Below, piece by piece: positions 45,790 to 54,580 of a stretch of 64,000 nt of DNA. Origin of the DNA: Mycobacterium cookii. Its GTDB lineage: Bacteria; Actinomycetota; Actinomycetes; Mycobacteriales; Mycobacteriaceae. The DNA is taken from assembly GCF_010727945.1 (NCBI RefSeq), contig NZ_AP022569.1:930001-994000 (forward strand). Direction: 5' to 3'. The notes beneath the pieces were generated by a model, which saw only the letters and a program-made list of their open reading frames with translations, had not been told where the DNA came from and searched no databases. Made by a program: the position numbers and the translations under genes. Numbering within the stretch: position 1 is the first letter of the stretch; each line of letters begins with the position of its first letter.

Positions 45790-48105
45790 TTACGCCGCGG
45801 CGGTGACGGCCTCCTGCGCCGGTTCCAGCGCCTGGGCCACGATCTCGGCGACGTCGGTCATCGGTTTGACGTCCAACGCCTCGATCACCTCGGCGGGCAC
45901 ATCGTCGAGATCCGGCTCGTTGCGCTGCGGGATGAACACCGTCGACAGCCCGGCCCGCTGGGCAGCCAGCAGCTTCTGCTTGACCCCGCCGATCGGCAGC
46001 ACCCGACCGTTCAGCGTCACCTCGCCGGTCATCCCGACGTCGGCGCGGACCTGTCGTCCGGTCGCCATCGACACCAGCGCGGTCACCATCGTCACACCGG
46101 CCGACGGGCCGTCCTTCGGGACGGCGCCGGCGGGCACGTGCACATGAATCCGCCGGTTCAGCGTCTCGGGGTCGACGCCTAATTCCGCTGCGTGCGAGCG
46201 CACATACGACAGCGCGATCTGCGCCGACTCCTTCATGACGTCGCCGAGCTGGCCGGTCAGCTGCAGACCCGGTTCACCCTCGTTGGCGCCGGCCTCGATG
46301 TAGAGCACGTCGCCGCCGAGCCCCGTCACGGCCAGGCCGGTCGCCACGCCCGGCACCGCCGTGCGTTCGGCGGACTCCGGGGTGAAACGCGGGCGGCCCA
46401 GGTAATCCACCAGGTCCGGCTCGTCGATCGTCACCGGTTCGTCGGCGATCTTCGTGGTGACCTTGCGCAGCGCCTTGGCCAGCAGCCGTTCGAACTGCCG
46501 CATGCCCGGCTCGCGGGTGTAGTCGGCCGCGATCTTGCGCAGCGCGGCGTCGGTGACGGCGACCTCGTCGTCGGTCAGCCCGGCCCGGTCACGTTGCCGC
46601 GGTAGCAGGAAGTCGCGCGCGATGGCCACCTTGTCGTCCTCGGTGTAGCCGTCGATCTGCACCAGTTCCATCCGGTCCAGCAGCGCCGACGGGATGTTCT
46701 CGATGACGTTGGCCGTCGCCAGGAACACCACATCGGACAGGTCCAGATCCAGATCCAAGTAGTGATCTCTGAAGGTGTGGTTCTGCGCGGGGTCCAGCAC
46801 CTCCAGCAAGGCGGCGCTGGGGTCGCCGCGGAAGTCCGAGCCGACCTTGTCGATTTCGTCAAGCAGCACAACGGGATTCATCGATCCCGCTTCGCCGATG
46901 GCGCGGACGATCCGGCCGGGCAGCGCGCCGACGTACGTACGCCGGTGCCCGCGGATCTCGGCCTCGTCGCGCACACCGCCGAGGGCGACGCGGACGAACT
47001 TGCGACCCAGCGCGCGGGCGACACTCTCACCCAGCGATGTCTTGCCGACCCCGGGAGGGCCGGCCAACACCATCACGGCGCCGGAACCACGCCCACCGAC
47101 AACCTGCAGACCGCGCTGAGCACGCCGCGCACGCACGGCCAGGTATTCGACGATGCGGTCCTTGACGTCGTCGAGGCCGTGGTGATCGGCGTCCAGGATC
47201 TCGCGGGCCGCCTTCAGGTCGGTCGAGTCCTCGGTGCGGGCGTTCCACGGCAGGTCGAGCACGGTGTCCAGCCAGGTGCGGATCCAGCCGCCCTCGGGGC
47301 TCTGGTCGCTGGAGCGTTCCAGCTTGCCGACCTCGCGCAGCGCGGCCTCGCGAACCTTGTCCGGCAGGTCGGCCGCCTCGACGCGGGCCCGGTAGTCATC
47401 AGATCCCTCAGGCTCACCTTCGCCGAGCTCCTTGCGGATGGCCGCCAACTGCTGGCGCAGCAGGAATTCCTTCTGCTGCTTCTCCATGCCGTCGCGGACG
47501 TCTTCGGCGATCTTGTCGTTGACCTCGACTTCGGCCAAGTGGTCGCCGGTCCAGTCGATCAGCGTCCGCAACCGTTCGGCGACATTCTCGGTTTCCAGCA
47601 GCTGACGCTTCTGCACGCCGGTCAGATACGAGGCGTAGCCCGCCATGTCCGCCAGCGCCGACGGGTCGGTCAACCGGTTGACAACGTCGACCAGCTCCCA
47701 CGCCTCCCGGCGTTGCAGCATCGCCAGCAGGAGCTTCTTGTATTCAGCTGCCAGCGAACGGGTTTCGTCGTCGGGTTCGGGGTCGGTGACCTCGGTCACC
47801 TCGACCCACAGTGCGGCGCCCGGGCCGCTCGCCCCAGTGCCGATATGGGCGCGCCGCTCGCCCCGGACCACCGCGGCGGTGCCGCCGCCCGCGATACGCC
47901 CGACCTGCACGATCGTTGCGAGCACGCCGTATGACGGGTAGCGGTCGTCGAGCCGGGGCGCGATCAGCAACGTGCCCGACTCGGTGGCCCGGGCAGCGTC
48001 GACGGCAGCGCGGGCGGCGTCGTCCAGCGCGATGGGCACCACCATTCCCGGCAGCACGATCGGGTCGCTGACGAACAACACCGGCACTGACTTGGTTTCA
48101 GCCAT
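45790..48105 (-). CDS. lon: ATP-dependent Lon protease
   Basis: A 771-residue LonA protease that degrades damaged and regulatory proteins. It has an N-terminal substrate domain (1-200), the central coiled coil, an AAA+ module with Walker [12 protein letters not shown] and Walker [12 protein letters not shown], and the protease domain with the catalytic dyad Ser668 ([10 protein letters not shown]) and Lys709 ([10 protein letters not shown]). The ATG at 48105 follows GGAGG. Lon is absent from M. tuberculosis but present in M. smegmatis and other mycobacteria. Here it starts only 28 bp after the mys-like operon, so it may be read through from it as well as from any promoter of its own. Confidence 0.95.
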   Translation of the reverse strand: MAETKSVPVLFVSDPIVLPGMVVPIALDDAARAAVDAARATESGTLLIAPRLDDRYPSYGVLATIVQVGRIAGGGTAAVVRGERRAHIGTGASGPGAALWVEVTEVTDPEPDDETRSLAAEYKKLLLAMLQRREAWELVDVVNRLTDPSALADMAGYASYLTGVQKRQLLETENVAERLRTLIDWTGDHLAEVEVNDKIAEDVRDGMEKQQKEFLLRQQLAAIRKELGEGEPEGSDDYRARVEAADLPDKVREAALREVGKLERSSDQSPEGGWIRTWLDTVLDLPWNARTEDSTDLKAAREILDADHHGLDDVKDRIVEYLAVRARRAQRGLQVVGGRGSGAVMVLAGPPGVGKTSLGESVARALGRKFVRVALGGVRDEAEIRGHRRTYVGALPGRIVRAIGEAGSMNPVVLLDEIDKVGSDFRGDPSAALLEVLDPAQNHTFRDHYLDLDLDLSDVVFLATANVIENIPSALLDRMELVQIDGYTEDDKVAIARDFLLPRQRDRAGLTDDEVAVTDAALRKIAADYTREPGMRQFERLLAKALRKVTTKIADEPVTIDEPDLVDYLGRPRFTPESAERTAVPGVATGLAVTGLGGDVLYIEAGANEGEPGLQLTGQLGDVMKESAQIALSYVRSHAAELGVDPETLNRRIHVHVPAGAVPKDGPSAGVTMVTALVSMATGRQVRADVGMTGEVTLNGRVLPIGGVKQKLLAAQRAGLSTVFIPQRNEPDLDDVPAEVIEALDVKPMTDVAEIVAQALEPAQEAVTAAA

Positions 48106-48133
48106 CAATCCTCCAAAGTTAAGCCTGCTGCGC

Positions 48134-48934
48134 TCAACCTGGACCGGATCCAATTTGTTCCCGGTCGACGTCGGCGATCATGCCGCGGTGCATAACCCGG
48201 TCGCCGCGAACGCCGGCGTGGTCGGCGCAGTGCATGACGCACCGGTTGTCCCAGATCACGACATCGCCAGGCGACCACGTGTGCCGGTAGACGTTGTCGG
48301 GGCGGGTGCAGTGCGCGAACAGAAAGCCCACCGTATTGGCGGCCTGTTCTGCCGACATACCGCTGACCCGTGCGCAGCGCTGCGGTGTGGAGAGGTAGAG
48401 GTAGGTGCGCCCGGACAGCGGGTGAACGTCGATGATCGGATGGGTGGCCGACGTCTCCTCATCCGGCCCGAGCTCCAGACCGGTCACCACGTGCGTGATG
48501 GTCCGTCCGAGCAATTCCTGTCGCACATCGACGGGCAAGGTGTCGTAGGCCGCATATTGATTGGTGAACAATGTCTGTCCGCCGCGCTCGGGCACGGCGA
48601 CCGCCCGCAGGGCGGTGAAGGCCGGAGGTTTCGCGACGTAGCTCGTGTCGGTGTGGAAGCTCGATCGCGGCGGCTTCGACCTCCCGACATTGCTGACGAC
48701 GTTGAGTTCGTCATGCCCGGGCACCGGAGTTTCCCCGACGGTGAACATGGTTGGCCCGAAACTGCGCAGAAAACGCAGGAAGCCCGCATCGTCGGCGTGC
48801 TGACCGGGCAGAACGAGCACACCGTATTCGGCGAGCAGGAACCGCACCTGCGCGACGGACGCCGCGTCGAGGGTATCGACCCGAACACCGGTGAGCCGGG
48901 CACCGATTGGGGTCATCGCGGTGACGTTAAACAT
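48134..48934 (-). CDS. TauD/TfdA-type Fe(II)/2-oxoglutarate dioxygenase in the mys-like operon
   Basis: A 266-residue non-heme iron dioxygenase. Iron ligands are His94 and Asp96 (SSFHTDTSYV) and His235 (CVMHCADHA); Arg250 (VMHRGM) fits the 2-oxoglutarate-binding Arg. GGQTLFTNQYAAYDTLP and WDNRCVMH are typical TauD stretches. The ATG lies 22 bp inside the 3' end of mysD, so it is tightly coupled. Known palythine clusters use MysH, a dioxygenase of a different (PhyH) family, to trim the amino acid side chain of mycosporine-like amino acids. This enzyme is therefore a candidate tailoring step of a new type. The substrate is inferred from context only. Confidence 0.85.
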   Translation of the reverse strand: MFNVTAMTPIGARLTGVRVDTLDAASVAQVRFLLAEYGVLVLPGQHADDAGFLRFLRSFGPTMFTVGETPVPGHDELNVVSNVGRSKPPRSSFHTDTSYVAKPPAFTALRAVAVPERGGQTLFTNQYAAYDTLPVDVRQELLGRTITHVVTGLELGPDEETSATHPIIDVHPLSGRTYLYLSTPQRCARVSGMSAEQAANTVGFLFAHCTRPDNVYRHTWSPGDVVIWDNRCVMHCADHAGVRGDRVMHRGMIADVDREQIGSGPG

Positions 48935-49977
48935 GGCGCCCCTTCGTGTTTCAATTCGGCCAGCCCGATCTCGAACAGATCGCGCACGCCGATGCCGGCG
49001 GCAGCCGCCATCACGGCAATGACGCTGCCGGGGGAGTACGAGCAATAGAGTCCGGCCTCCAGAAACCAGGGACGGCCGTCGGGGTCGATGCGGAAGTCGA
49101 ACAGGCTGTAATGCCGGCATCCCAGCGCGACGTGGCAGCGTCGTGCCGCGTCCCAGACTTGCTGGGTCAGCGGATCGTCGTCGTCGACGATCCAGGCCTT
49201 GGCGGGATCTTTCGCGACGAGATACAGCTCGCCGTTCTCGGTGCGGGCGAGTTTGTCCTCGGGCGTCCGAATCGGCTTGGTATGGGGGTCCACCGCATAT
49301 TCTTCGAGCGGCAGGCAGACCAGTTCGCCGTCACGAACGATGATGCCGCAGCGCACTTCTCGGCCCAGCTCGACATACGCCTCGACCAGCGCGGCGCCGC
49401 TGTGTTCCAGTGCCGACGAGGCAGCGGCGGCGTAATCGTCGGGGCCACGCGCAAGGGACACCGCGACGGAGTTGTCGGCGTCGACCGGCTTGACCACCAC
49501 GGGATACGGCAGCGCGGGCCGCTCACCGGGGCCGAGGATCTCTGCGGCGGGCACCGCGACCCCGGCGGCCGCGACGGTGCACCGCGTCTTGACTTTGTTG
49601 ACGCCGACGGCCATCACGTCGGCCGGGTTGCCGAGGTAGGGGATACCGAGTTCGTCGAATAACGCCCGGTAGGTCGTCATGCCCGGGATGCAGAACATCT
49701 GCGGGACCATCGCGTCCACCTCAAGCGCCTGGATCCACTCGACGGCATCCTCGCGCGTCAGGGCCGGGGCTTGTTCGATCGCGCGGAGGCTCAGATCCCT
49801 TGGGAACCGCCATGATCCGTCCGGTGCGATGTAGGCCACCTGTGCGACGTAGTCTGTCGACCCTGTTAGCGCGTCCAGGCATGCTCCGGCGTACAGCCGA
49901 GACAGGTCGGCATGAAAGTCGTCCACCGCGGAGCCGACCAGGTGCAGGAGCCGTAAAGGCTTGGCAGCAAAGGACAT
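48913..49977 (-). CDS. mysD: D-Ala-D-Ala ligase-like MAA synthetase MysD
   Basis: A 354-residue ATP-grasp ligase. It follows the cyanobacterial MysD pattern throughout: LHLVGSAVDDFHADLSRLYA, VPQMFCIPGMTTYRALFD, VVKPVDADNSVAV, VELGREVRCGIIV, LEEYAVDPHTKPIR, GCRHYSLFDFRID and FLEAGLYCSYSPGS. MysD joins a second amino acid (Ser, Thr and others) to mycosporine-glycine to give an iminomycosporine such as shinorine. The ATG follows the mysC stop with no gap (TGA-ATG). Family membership is clear; the accepted amino acid is unknown. Confidence 0.92.
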   Translation of the reverse strand: MSFAAKPLRLLHLVGSAVDDFHADLSRLYAGACLDALTGSTDYVAQVAYIAPDGSWRFPRDLSLRAIEQAPALTREDAVEWIQALEVDAMVPQMFCIPGMTTYRALFDELGIPYLGNPADVMAVGVNKVKTRCTVAAAGVAVPAAEILGPGERPALPYPVVVKPVDADNSVAVSLARGPDDYAAAASSALEHSGAALVEAYVELGREVRCGIIVRDGELVCLPLEEYAVDPHTKPIRTPEDKLARTENGELYLVAKDPAKAWIVDDDDPLTQQVWDAARRCHVALGCRHYSLFDFRIDPDGRPWFLEAGLYCSYSPGSVIAVMAAAAGIGVRDLFEIGLAELKHEGAPCLTSPR

Positions 49978-51366
49978 TCAGTCTCCGTCCGGCTCGACCA
50001 ACTTGCCGATGTTGAAGTCGATCTTGGCCCAGCCCCGGCGGTGGCGAAGGTTGTCGATCAGCAGCGCCGGGATCTGGACGTGGTGCACCATGAAGTACGG
50101 CAGGGGATCCCACCACGCGAAGATGGCATCCTGGCCCCGCAGGATGCTGTTCAGCCGTGCGCGCCGGCCGCGCTCGGTCAGCAGGCGCCATATCTCGTGA
50201 TAGATCCAATACGTCGGGCGGGCGCCGGTGACGGGCGTGACGGTCGGATGCCCGTCGTCGAGATACGCCGATGCGAGCCGGGTGTGATTGTGGAACGTCG
50301 TGATGGCGGTGTGGGTGCGGGGATTGCATTCAATGGCATAGACATTGCCATCGTCGCCCTCGATGAAGTCGAAGGAGAACTGCCCGCTGACGCCCAGTGC
50401 GGTCACGAACTGCTCGACCCACGCGCGGATCTCCGGCTTGTCGACCGCCGCGTAGTTGAGCAGGGATGCCGACGACTCACAGCAGACGTGCACCTGCAGT
50501 CGCCCGTTGACGGCGGTTCCGTGCGTGCAGTACTCACGTCCGGCGATGAACTCCTGCAATATCCACGGATTCTCTTCCGAGATCGACAGCCAATGCGCCA
50601 ATGCCGCGTTGCGTTGCGGCGTACGCCTGGACAAGCGAGGAAGGTCCAACCGGCCGACGGGGTTGTACGCGATCCGCTTCAAGACATAGCTACGCCCCGC
50701 CGGAAAGTCGAAGTCCAGAATCTGGCGGGGATCGGTGATCCGCACCCAGTCGGGTACTCGAAGCCCCAATGCGACTGCCACTTTGGAGAATTCCGCCTTG
50801 TCGTCGAGCATGCGCACCACGTCCTCGGTGGCGTGCATGACCTCGCAGATGTCGTCCAGGGCGTAGCGTGCCCGCGCGTCGTGGACGCTGGCGGCCGGGC
50901 TGGACACCGGGATGAAGTTGTCCACGGCCTCATAGCGGATCACTTCGTAGAGAGCATCGTCGTAACCGCGCTCAGCCGGGTCGGGAAGGCAGTAGAAGGC
51001 GTCCACCGCCCGGGAGAAGCGGTGACCGGTGAACCGGTATTTCGCGGTCTCGGCCAGAATCACCCGATGCCCTGCGCGGTGGAACGATCGCGCAAGGTGC
51101 AGCGCCTTGGTCATCTTGCCGCCGGAGATCAGCACGGTGCGCGGGAATGTGCGGGGCCGCGCCGCGGCGGGCGGTTTCACGCGCCACAGCAGCGCGACGG
51201 CGACGAGCAGAGCGTCGATCGGCAGGGTGATCAGCAGGCCGGCGAGTGTGGCCAGCGTCCGGATGACGTTGCCACCACGGACGTCAGTGGGCGCACCGAC
51301 CCGCATATCGGATGCATGTTCCGGCGACATGACGGGTGTATTCCGCAGCGGCACAACATCATGCAT
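49978..51366 (-). CDS. mysC: ATP-grasp ligase MysC (4-deoxygadusol-glycine ligase)
   Basis: A 462-residue ATP-grasp protein. It has the N-terminal hydrophobic segment known from cyanobacterial MysC (residues 36-60, [20 protein letters not shown]). Characteristic stretches follow: [71 protein letters not shown] and the end [14 protein letters not shown], all aligned with Anabaena MysC. MysC ligates glycine to 4-deoxygadusol to make mycosporine-glycine. The ATG at 51366 overlaps the mysA stop by 8 bp; no separate ribosome site is seen, fitting translational coupling. Confidence 0.93.
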   Translation of the reverse strand: MHDVVPLRNTPVMSPEHASDMRVGAPTDVRGGNVIRTLATLAGLLITLPIDALLVAVALLWRVKPPAAARPRTFPRTVLISGGKMTKALHLARSFHRAGHRVILAETAKYRFTGHRFSRAVDAFYCLPDPAERGYDDALYEVIRYEAVDNFIPVSSPAASVHDARARYALDDICEVMHATEDVVRMLDDKAEFSKVAVALGLRVPDWVRITDPRQILDFDFPAGRSYVLKRIAYNPVGRLDLPRLSRRTPQRNAALAHWLSISEENPWILQEFIAGREYCTHGTAVNGRLQVHVCCESSASLLNYAAVDKPEIRAWVEQFVTALGVSGQFSFDFIEGDDGNVYAIECNPRTHTAITTFHNHTRLASAYLDDGHPTVTPVTGARPTYWIYHEIWRLLTERGRRARLNSILRGQDAIFAWWDPLPYFMVHHVQIPALLIDNLRHRRGWAKIDFNIGKLVEPDGD

Positions 51367-52585
51367 GGCAGCTGCCATACGTCGTCGAGGTGAACATGTC
51401 GACGCCGTCACCACCGCGGGGATAATCCAGACAGAGTTTCTTGTGCAACACCAGGGCTTCGGCGAGCTCCTCGACGCCGACATCGTTGAGGAAGAGGCAA
51501 CGGCCGATCGGTGCCGGCACAGCCGCCCGCAGGATGCCGTCGCGGGTCTTCAAGATGGCGGCCGTGGCTGTGCTCAGCAGTTCCGGCGTCAAGTACTGGC
51601 TGTCCAGTGCCAGGCCCAGGTCGCTCATCAATCCGAGCACCCGGTCGCGCTCGTCGACCGACAGATGGCCGCGCTGCTCGGCCAGTGTCGTCGACAACGC
51701 CATGTCGATGTTGATGGCGTGGCCGTGGAAGAACGGGTCGGGGGGAGTGAGCTCCAGGGTCGGGCTCCAGGTGTGCCCGAACGCGATCACCCGGTCGAGG
51801 TTGATCTCATGCAGATTGGGCGCTTCGAGCTCGAGCATGGTGGCGATCGCCTGGTGCGTGAGACGTTCACCCGCAGAACGCAACTCGGGCGTCCCGTCCA
51901 GATACCCGAACCTGGTCTGCAGCAGGTCGACGCCGTGGGCCTCCAACAGCTCGAATATCTCGGTGTTGCCGACCACCGAGATCTTGATCAGCTCGGCCAT
52001 CCCGTTGCGGACCTGATCCTCCGGCAGCGTCTTGAGGAACGAGAAGTCGAGCAGAACCTTCTGCGACGCGTGGTAGGCGCCCAACCGGTTCTTGTGCTTG
52101 CCGTGATTGACGGCGACCTTGATGGACACGCTGGCGTCGATGAGACCGATCAACGTCGTCGGAATCCGGATGTAGGGGGTGTTGCGGCGATAACTCGCAC
52201 AGGCAAACCCCGCGACATCGGTGATCAACCCGCCACCCACGACGAGAACCGGCTCGGTGCGAACCAGTCCGAAGTCGTTGAACCGCGTGACGATCTTCTC
52301 GAACGTCTCGAGTGACTTCGCGGTCTCCCGGATCTGCACCGGCATGACAGTCAGGTCGATGCCGTGCCGTTCGAAGTAGCCGTGAATCTGGTTGCCGTAC
52401 AGGTCGTAGACGGTTTCGTCCACGACCATCAGCGCCCGACCGTACGGCCGGTAGGTCTCCGCCAGTTCAAGGCTGTCCGGCCCGAAGACGCCGTCGACGT
52501 AGACCAGGTCGTACTCGATCTTCTCGTAGCCTTCGACGTGAAAAGCTCTGGGACTGCTGGTGACTCGCGCTTGCAAATCGCTCAT
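51359..52585 (-). CDS. mysA: Desmethyl-4-deoxygadusol synthase MysA (sugar phosphate cyclase)
   Basis: A 408-residue cyclase that converts sedoheptulose-7-phosphate to desmethyl-4-deoxygadusol, the first step to mycosporine-like amino acids. It carries the dehydroquinate-synthase fold with the NAD motif [14 protein letters not shown] (residues 115-128) and zinc ligands Glu198, His271 and His287. [48 protein letters not shown] and [11 protein letters not shown] track cyanobacterial DDGS closely. 2-epi-5-epi-valiolone synthases of the same superfamily differ (HTFSPTLE, HGEA). EEVS remains the main alternative. It starts 40 bp after the HAD gene, behind AAGGAC. Confidence 0.92.
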   Translation of the reverse strand: MSDLQARVTSSPRAFHVEGYEKIEYDLVYVDGVFGPDSLELAETYRPYGRALMVVDETVYDLYGNQIHGYFERHGIDLTVMPVQIRETAKSLETFEKIVTRFNDFGLVRTEPVLVVGGGLITDVAGFACASYRRNTPYIRIPTTLIGLIDASVSIKVAVNHGKHKNRLGAYHASQKVLLDFSFLKTLPEDQVRNGMAELIKISVVGNTEIFELLEAHGVDLLQTRFGYLDGTPELRSAGERLTHQAIATMLELEAPNLHEINLDRVIAFGHTWSPTLELTPPDPFFHGHAINIDMALSTTLAEQRGHLSVDERDRVLGLMSDLGLALDSQYLTPELLSTATAAILKTRDGILRAAVPAPIGRCLFLNDVGVEELAEALVLHKKLCLDYPRGGDGVDMFTSTTYGSCHA

Positions 52586-52625
52586 TAAGGATGTCCTTGG
52601 GGAAAGAGGATGGGGGATAGGGCGC

Positions 52626-53288
52626 TTAGGCGACGAGGCCGACGAGTTGCTCTGGGTCGAGGGCGTCGACGGTGTCGGCGGCCGCCGCGAAGTCGCCGTC
52701 CGCAGTGTTCTCGTTGGGGAAGGCAACGCATTTCACGCCGGCGGCCGACGCGGCGGCGATCCCGCCGACGTTGTCTTCGATCGCCACGGCGGAATCGGCA
52801 TCCTCGTCGAGTTGCTCCAGCGCGAACAGATACGCCGCGGCGTCCGGCTTGGGGCTTGCCACCGAATCGCGATCGACGATCACGTCGAACGTGTCGGCGT
52901 CGATGTCGGGGCTCAACGACTCCAGCAGTGCCGAGATGTTCTCCGGCGAGGTGGTCGTGACGAAGCCGAGTTTGACGTCGCGGCGCTTCGCCTCGTTGAC
53001 CGTCGCGACGACCCCCGGCCGCGCCTTGAGTCCTGCCGTGACGAGCAATTCCTGGAAGATCTGCGACTTCGTGGTGTGCACGGCGTCGGCGTCGACGTCC
53101 TCGCCGCGCGCCTCGGCGTAGTCGGCGATGCGTTGCGCACCACCGTTCGACTCGAGCATCGACACGTAGTCAGGCTGCGACCATTGCCAGTCAAGGCCAT
53201 GGGCCTCGAACGACTCGTTGAACGCACGGCGCTGCAGTTCTGAGGTGTCGACGAGCGTGCTGATCGAGCCAAAAAGGATGGCAGACAT
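52626..53288 (-). CDS. HAD-fold protein lacking catalytic motif I, first gene of the mys-like operon
   Basis: A 220-residue CbbY/PGM-type HAD protein. Motif I should read FDxDGTLVDT but here reads [10 protein letters not shown]: the nucleophile Asp is Gly7 and the general-acid Asp is Ile9. The cap domain, the motif II segment LGFVTTTSP, the motif III Lys ([10 protein letters not shown]) and motif IV (IEDNVGG) remain. A normal phosphatase reaction is therefore unlikely. It may bind a sugar phosphate, acting as a carrier, regulator or structural partner of MysA; this is inference. The ATG follows AAGAAGGAACTCC and starts the operon. Confidence 0.85.
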   Translation of the reverse strand: MSAILFGSISTLVDTSELQRRAFNESFEAHGLDWQWSQPDYVSMLESNGGAQRIADYAEARGEDVDADAVHTTKSQIFQELLVTAGLKARPGVVATVNEAKRRDVKLGFVTTTSPENISALLESLSPDIDADTFDVIVDRDSVASPKPDAAAYLFALEQLDEDADSAVAIEDNVGGIAAASAAGVKCVAFPNENTADGDFAAAADTVDALDPEQLVGLVA

Positions 53289-53365
53289 GGAGTTCCTTCT
53301 TGTGAAATGGGCAATCCGGCCGGGCCGGCTATCTGACCAACCCGTACGGTAACCACTTCCCGGTA

Positions 53366-53392
53366 CACTACTGGTCTAAACGTACATTAGTG
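53366..53392. promoter_or_regulatory. Candidate TetR operator between the mys-like operon and tetR
   Basis: CACTA (53366-53370) and TAGTG (53388-53392) form an inverted repeat around 17 bases. The element overlaps TAGTGT, a possible -10 for the operon on the minus strand (53365-53370), and TACATT, a possible -10 for tetR (53383-53388). A TetR dimer here could repress both directions. Short arms keep confidence low. Confidence 0.3.
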
Positions 53393-53486
53393 ACGGAATC
53401 TTCCATTACAGAATCAGGCCTTCATCGGCTAGCTTTTCTGGGGCGGTTCAACTCAGGAAAGGCCGGCGCAAAGGTGGAGTGCTCAG

Positions 53487-54080
53487 ATGGCACCCGGACC
53501 GGGCGATAAGACGCCGGGTCCCGGCGAGGACGCGCGGGTGGCTCGCACCCGCGCGGATGTCTCGCGCGCGGCCCTCGGGGTGCTGACAGACGAAGGTTCC
53601 GACGCCGTGACCCATGCGCGGGTGGCCGAACTTGCCGGCTACTCGAAAACAACTCTGTACACGCACTGGCCGTCGCGGGTGGACTTGATCGTGCTCGCGG
53701 TGGATGCGCTGGGCGAACTCCCGCACCACGAACGCACCGGAAATCTACGCGACGACATCATCGGCGAACTCGAAGCCTTCCGCGGAGGCATCACCGAGAT
53801 GCGTCTGGACCTCATCCTGACCGGGATGGCGCAGTGGGCTTCGGTCGAGGAGATGCGGGTTATCCGCGACAAAATCAACAACTCCGGCCAGGGACAGATG
53901 CGCGCGATGCTCGGGGAGATCCTCGACGGAGCCGAACTCGAGGCCGCCCTGTCGATGCTGACCGGCGTGGTGGCCTGTCCGTCGATCATGTTCGGGACCC
54001 TGCCGGACGACGACGTGATCGCGGCCGCGGTCGACATCGTGCTGCGCAGCGCGCAACGCCGGAAGGCATTCAAGCGCTGA
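53487..54080 (+). CDS. TetR-family transcriptional regulator
   Basis: A 197-residue regulator with a TetR HTH at about residues 20-65 (ALGVLTDEGSDAVTHARVAELAGYSKTTLYTHWPS, in adjoining helices) and a helical ligand-binding domain. It is divergent from the HAD-mysACD-tauD operon, with 198 bp between the start codons. This is the classic layout for a local repressor, so control of that operon, and perhaps light- or stress-related induction, is inferred. The ATG is preceded by GGTGGAG. Confidence 0.88.
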   Translation: MAPGPGDKTPGPGEDARVARTRADVSRAALGVLTDEGSDAVTHARVAELAGYSKTTLYTHWPSRVDLIVLAVDALGELPHHERTGNLRDDIIGELEAFRGGITEMRLDLILTGMAQWASVEEMRVIRDKINNSGQGQMRAMLGEILDGAELEAALSMLTGVVACPSIMFGTLPDDDVIAAAVDIVLRSAQRRKAFKR

Positions 54081-54110
54081 CAGCCTGGACTTGGTCGGTA
54101 TTGTTGGCGC

Positions 54111-54578
54111 ATGCCCTTGGGCCTGATCAGCGCACTGCAGCGGTGGCAATATCGCGGCGGTCGCCCGCGCTGGTCGGCGCGGATCGCGAACCGTTTGGGC
54201 GCCAAGGCCTTCGCGCGGGGGTTCGGCCCCGGTGGGGCGGCCACACTCGAGGTGCGCGGCCACAAATCGGGACGCATCATTTCGTTCCCGGTGGTGGTCG
54301 CCGATTATCAGGGCCAGCGCTACCTGGTCGCCATGCTCGGCCATCGGAGCAACTGGGTGCGCAATCTGCGCGGTGGTGACGGTCGCGCGGTGCTGAAGCG
54401 TGGGCAGCCCGAAGAAGTGTCACTTGTCGAGGACACCTCGACCGATCGCCCCGCGATTCTGCGGCGATACCTCGAACTGGCACCGGGCGCGCGTCCGTTC
54501 TTCACGGTGGACAAAGGCGCGCCGCTCTCGGATTTCGAAGGCATCGTCGACGAGTATCCGGTGTTCCGGATCGCCTGA
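54111..54578 (+). CDS. Deazaflavin-dependent nitroreductase family protein
   Basis: A 155-residue member of the F420-binding split-barrel family (VRGHKSGRIISFPVVVADYQGQRYLVAMLGHRSNWVRNLRGGDGRAVL), with the typical GxKSG and NWVRN segments. It presumably reduces a quinone or nitro group with reduced F420; the substrate is unknown. It follows tetR by 30 bp on the same strand, so it may belong to the same regulon. It converges on lldD2, with 2 bp between the stops. Confidence 0.87.
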   Translation: MPLGLISALQRWQYRGGRPRWSARIANRLGAKAFARGFGPGGAATLEVRGHKSGRIISFPVVVADYQGQRYLVAMLGHRSNWVRNLRGGDGRAVLKRGQPEEVSLVEDTSTDRPAILRRYLELAPGARPFFTVDKGAPLSDFEGIVDEYPVFRIA

Positions 54579-54580
54579 GT

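Noticed and set aside
51359..52585. Dehydroquinate synthase (AroB) as identity of the cyclase
   Set aside because: The sequence follows DDGS/EEVS sugar phosphate cyclases ([18 protein letters not shown]), not AroB, and no shikimate genes are adjacent.
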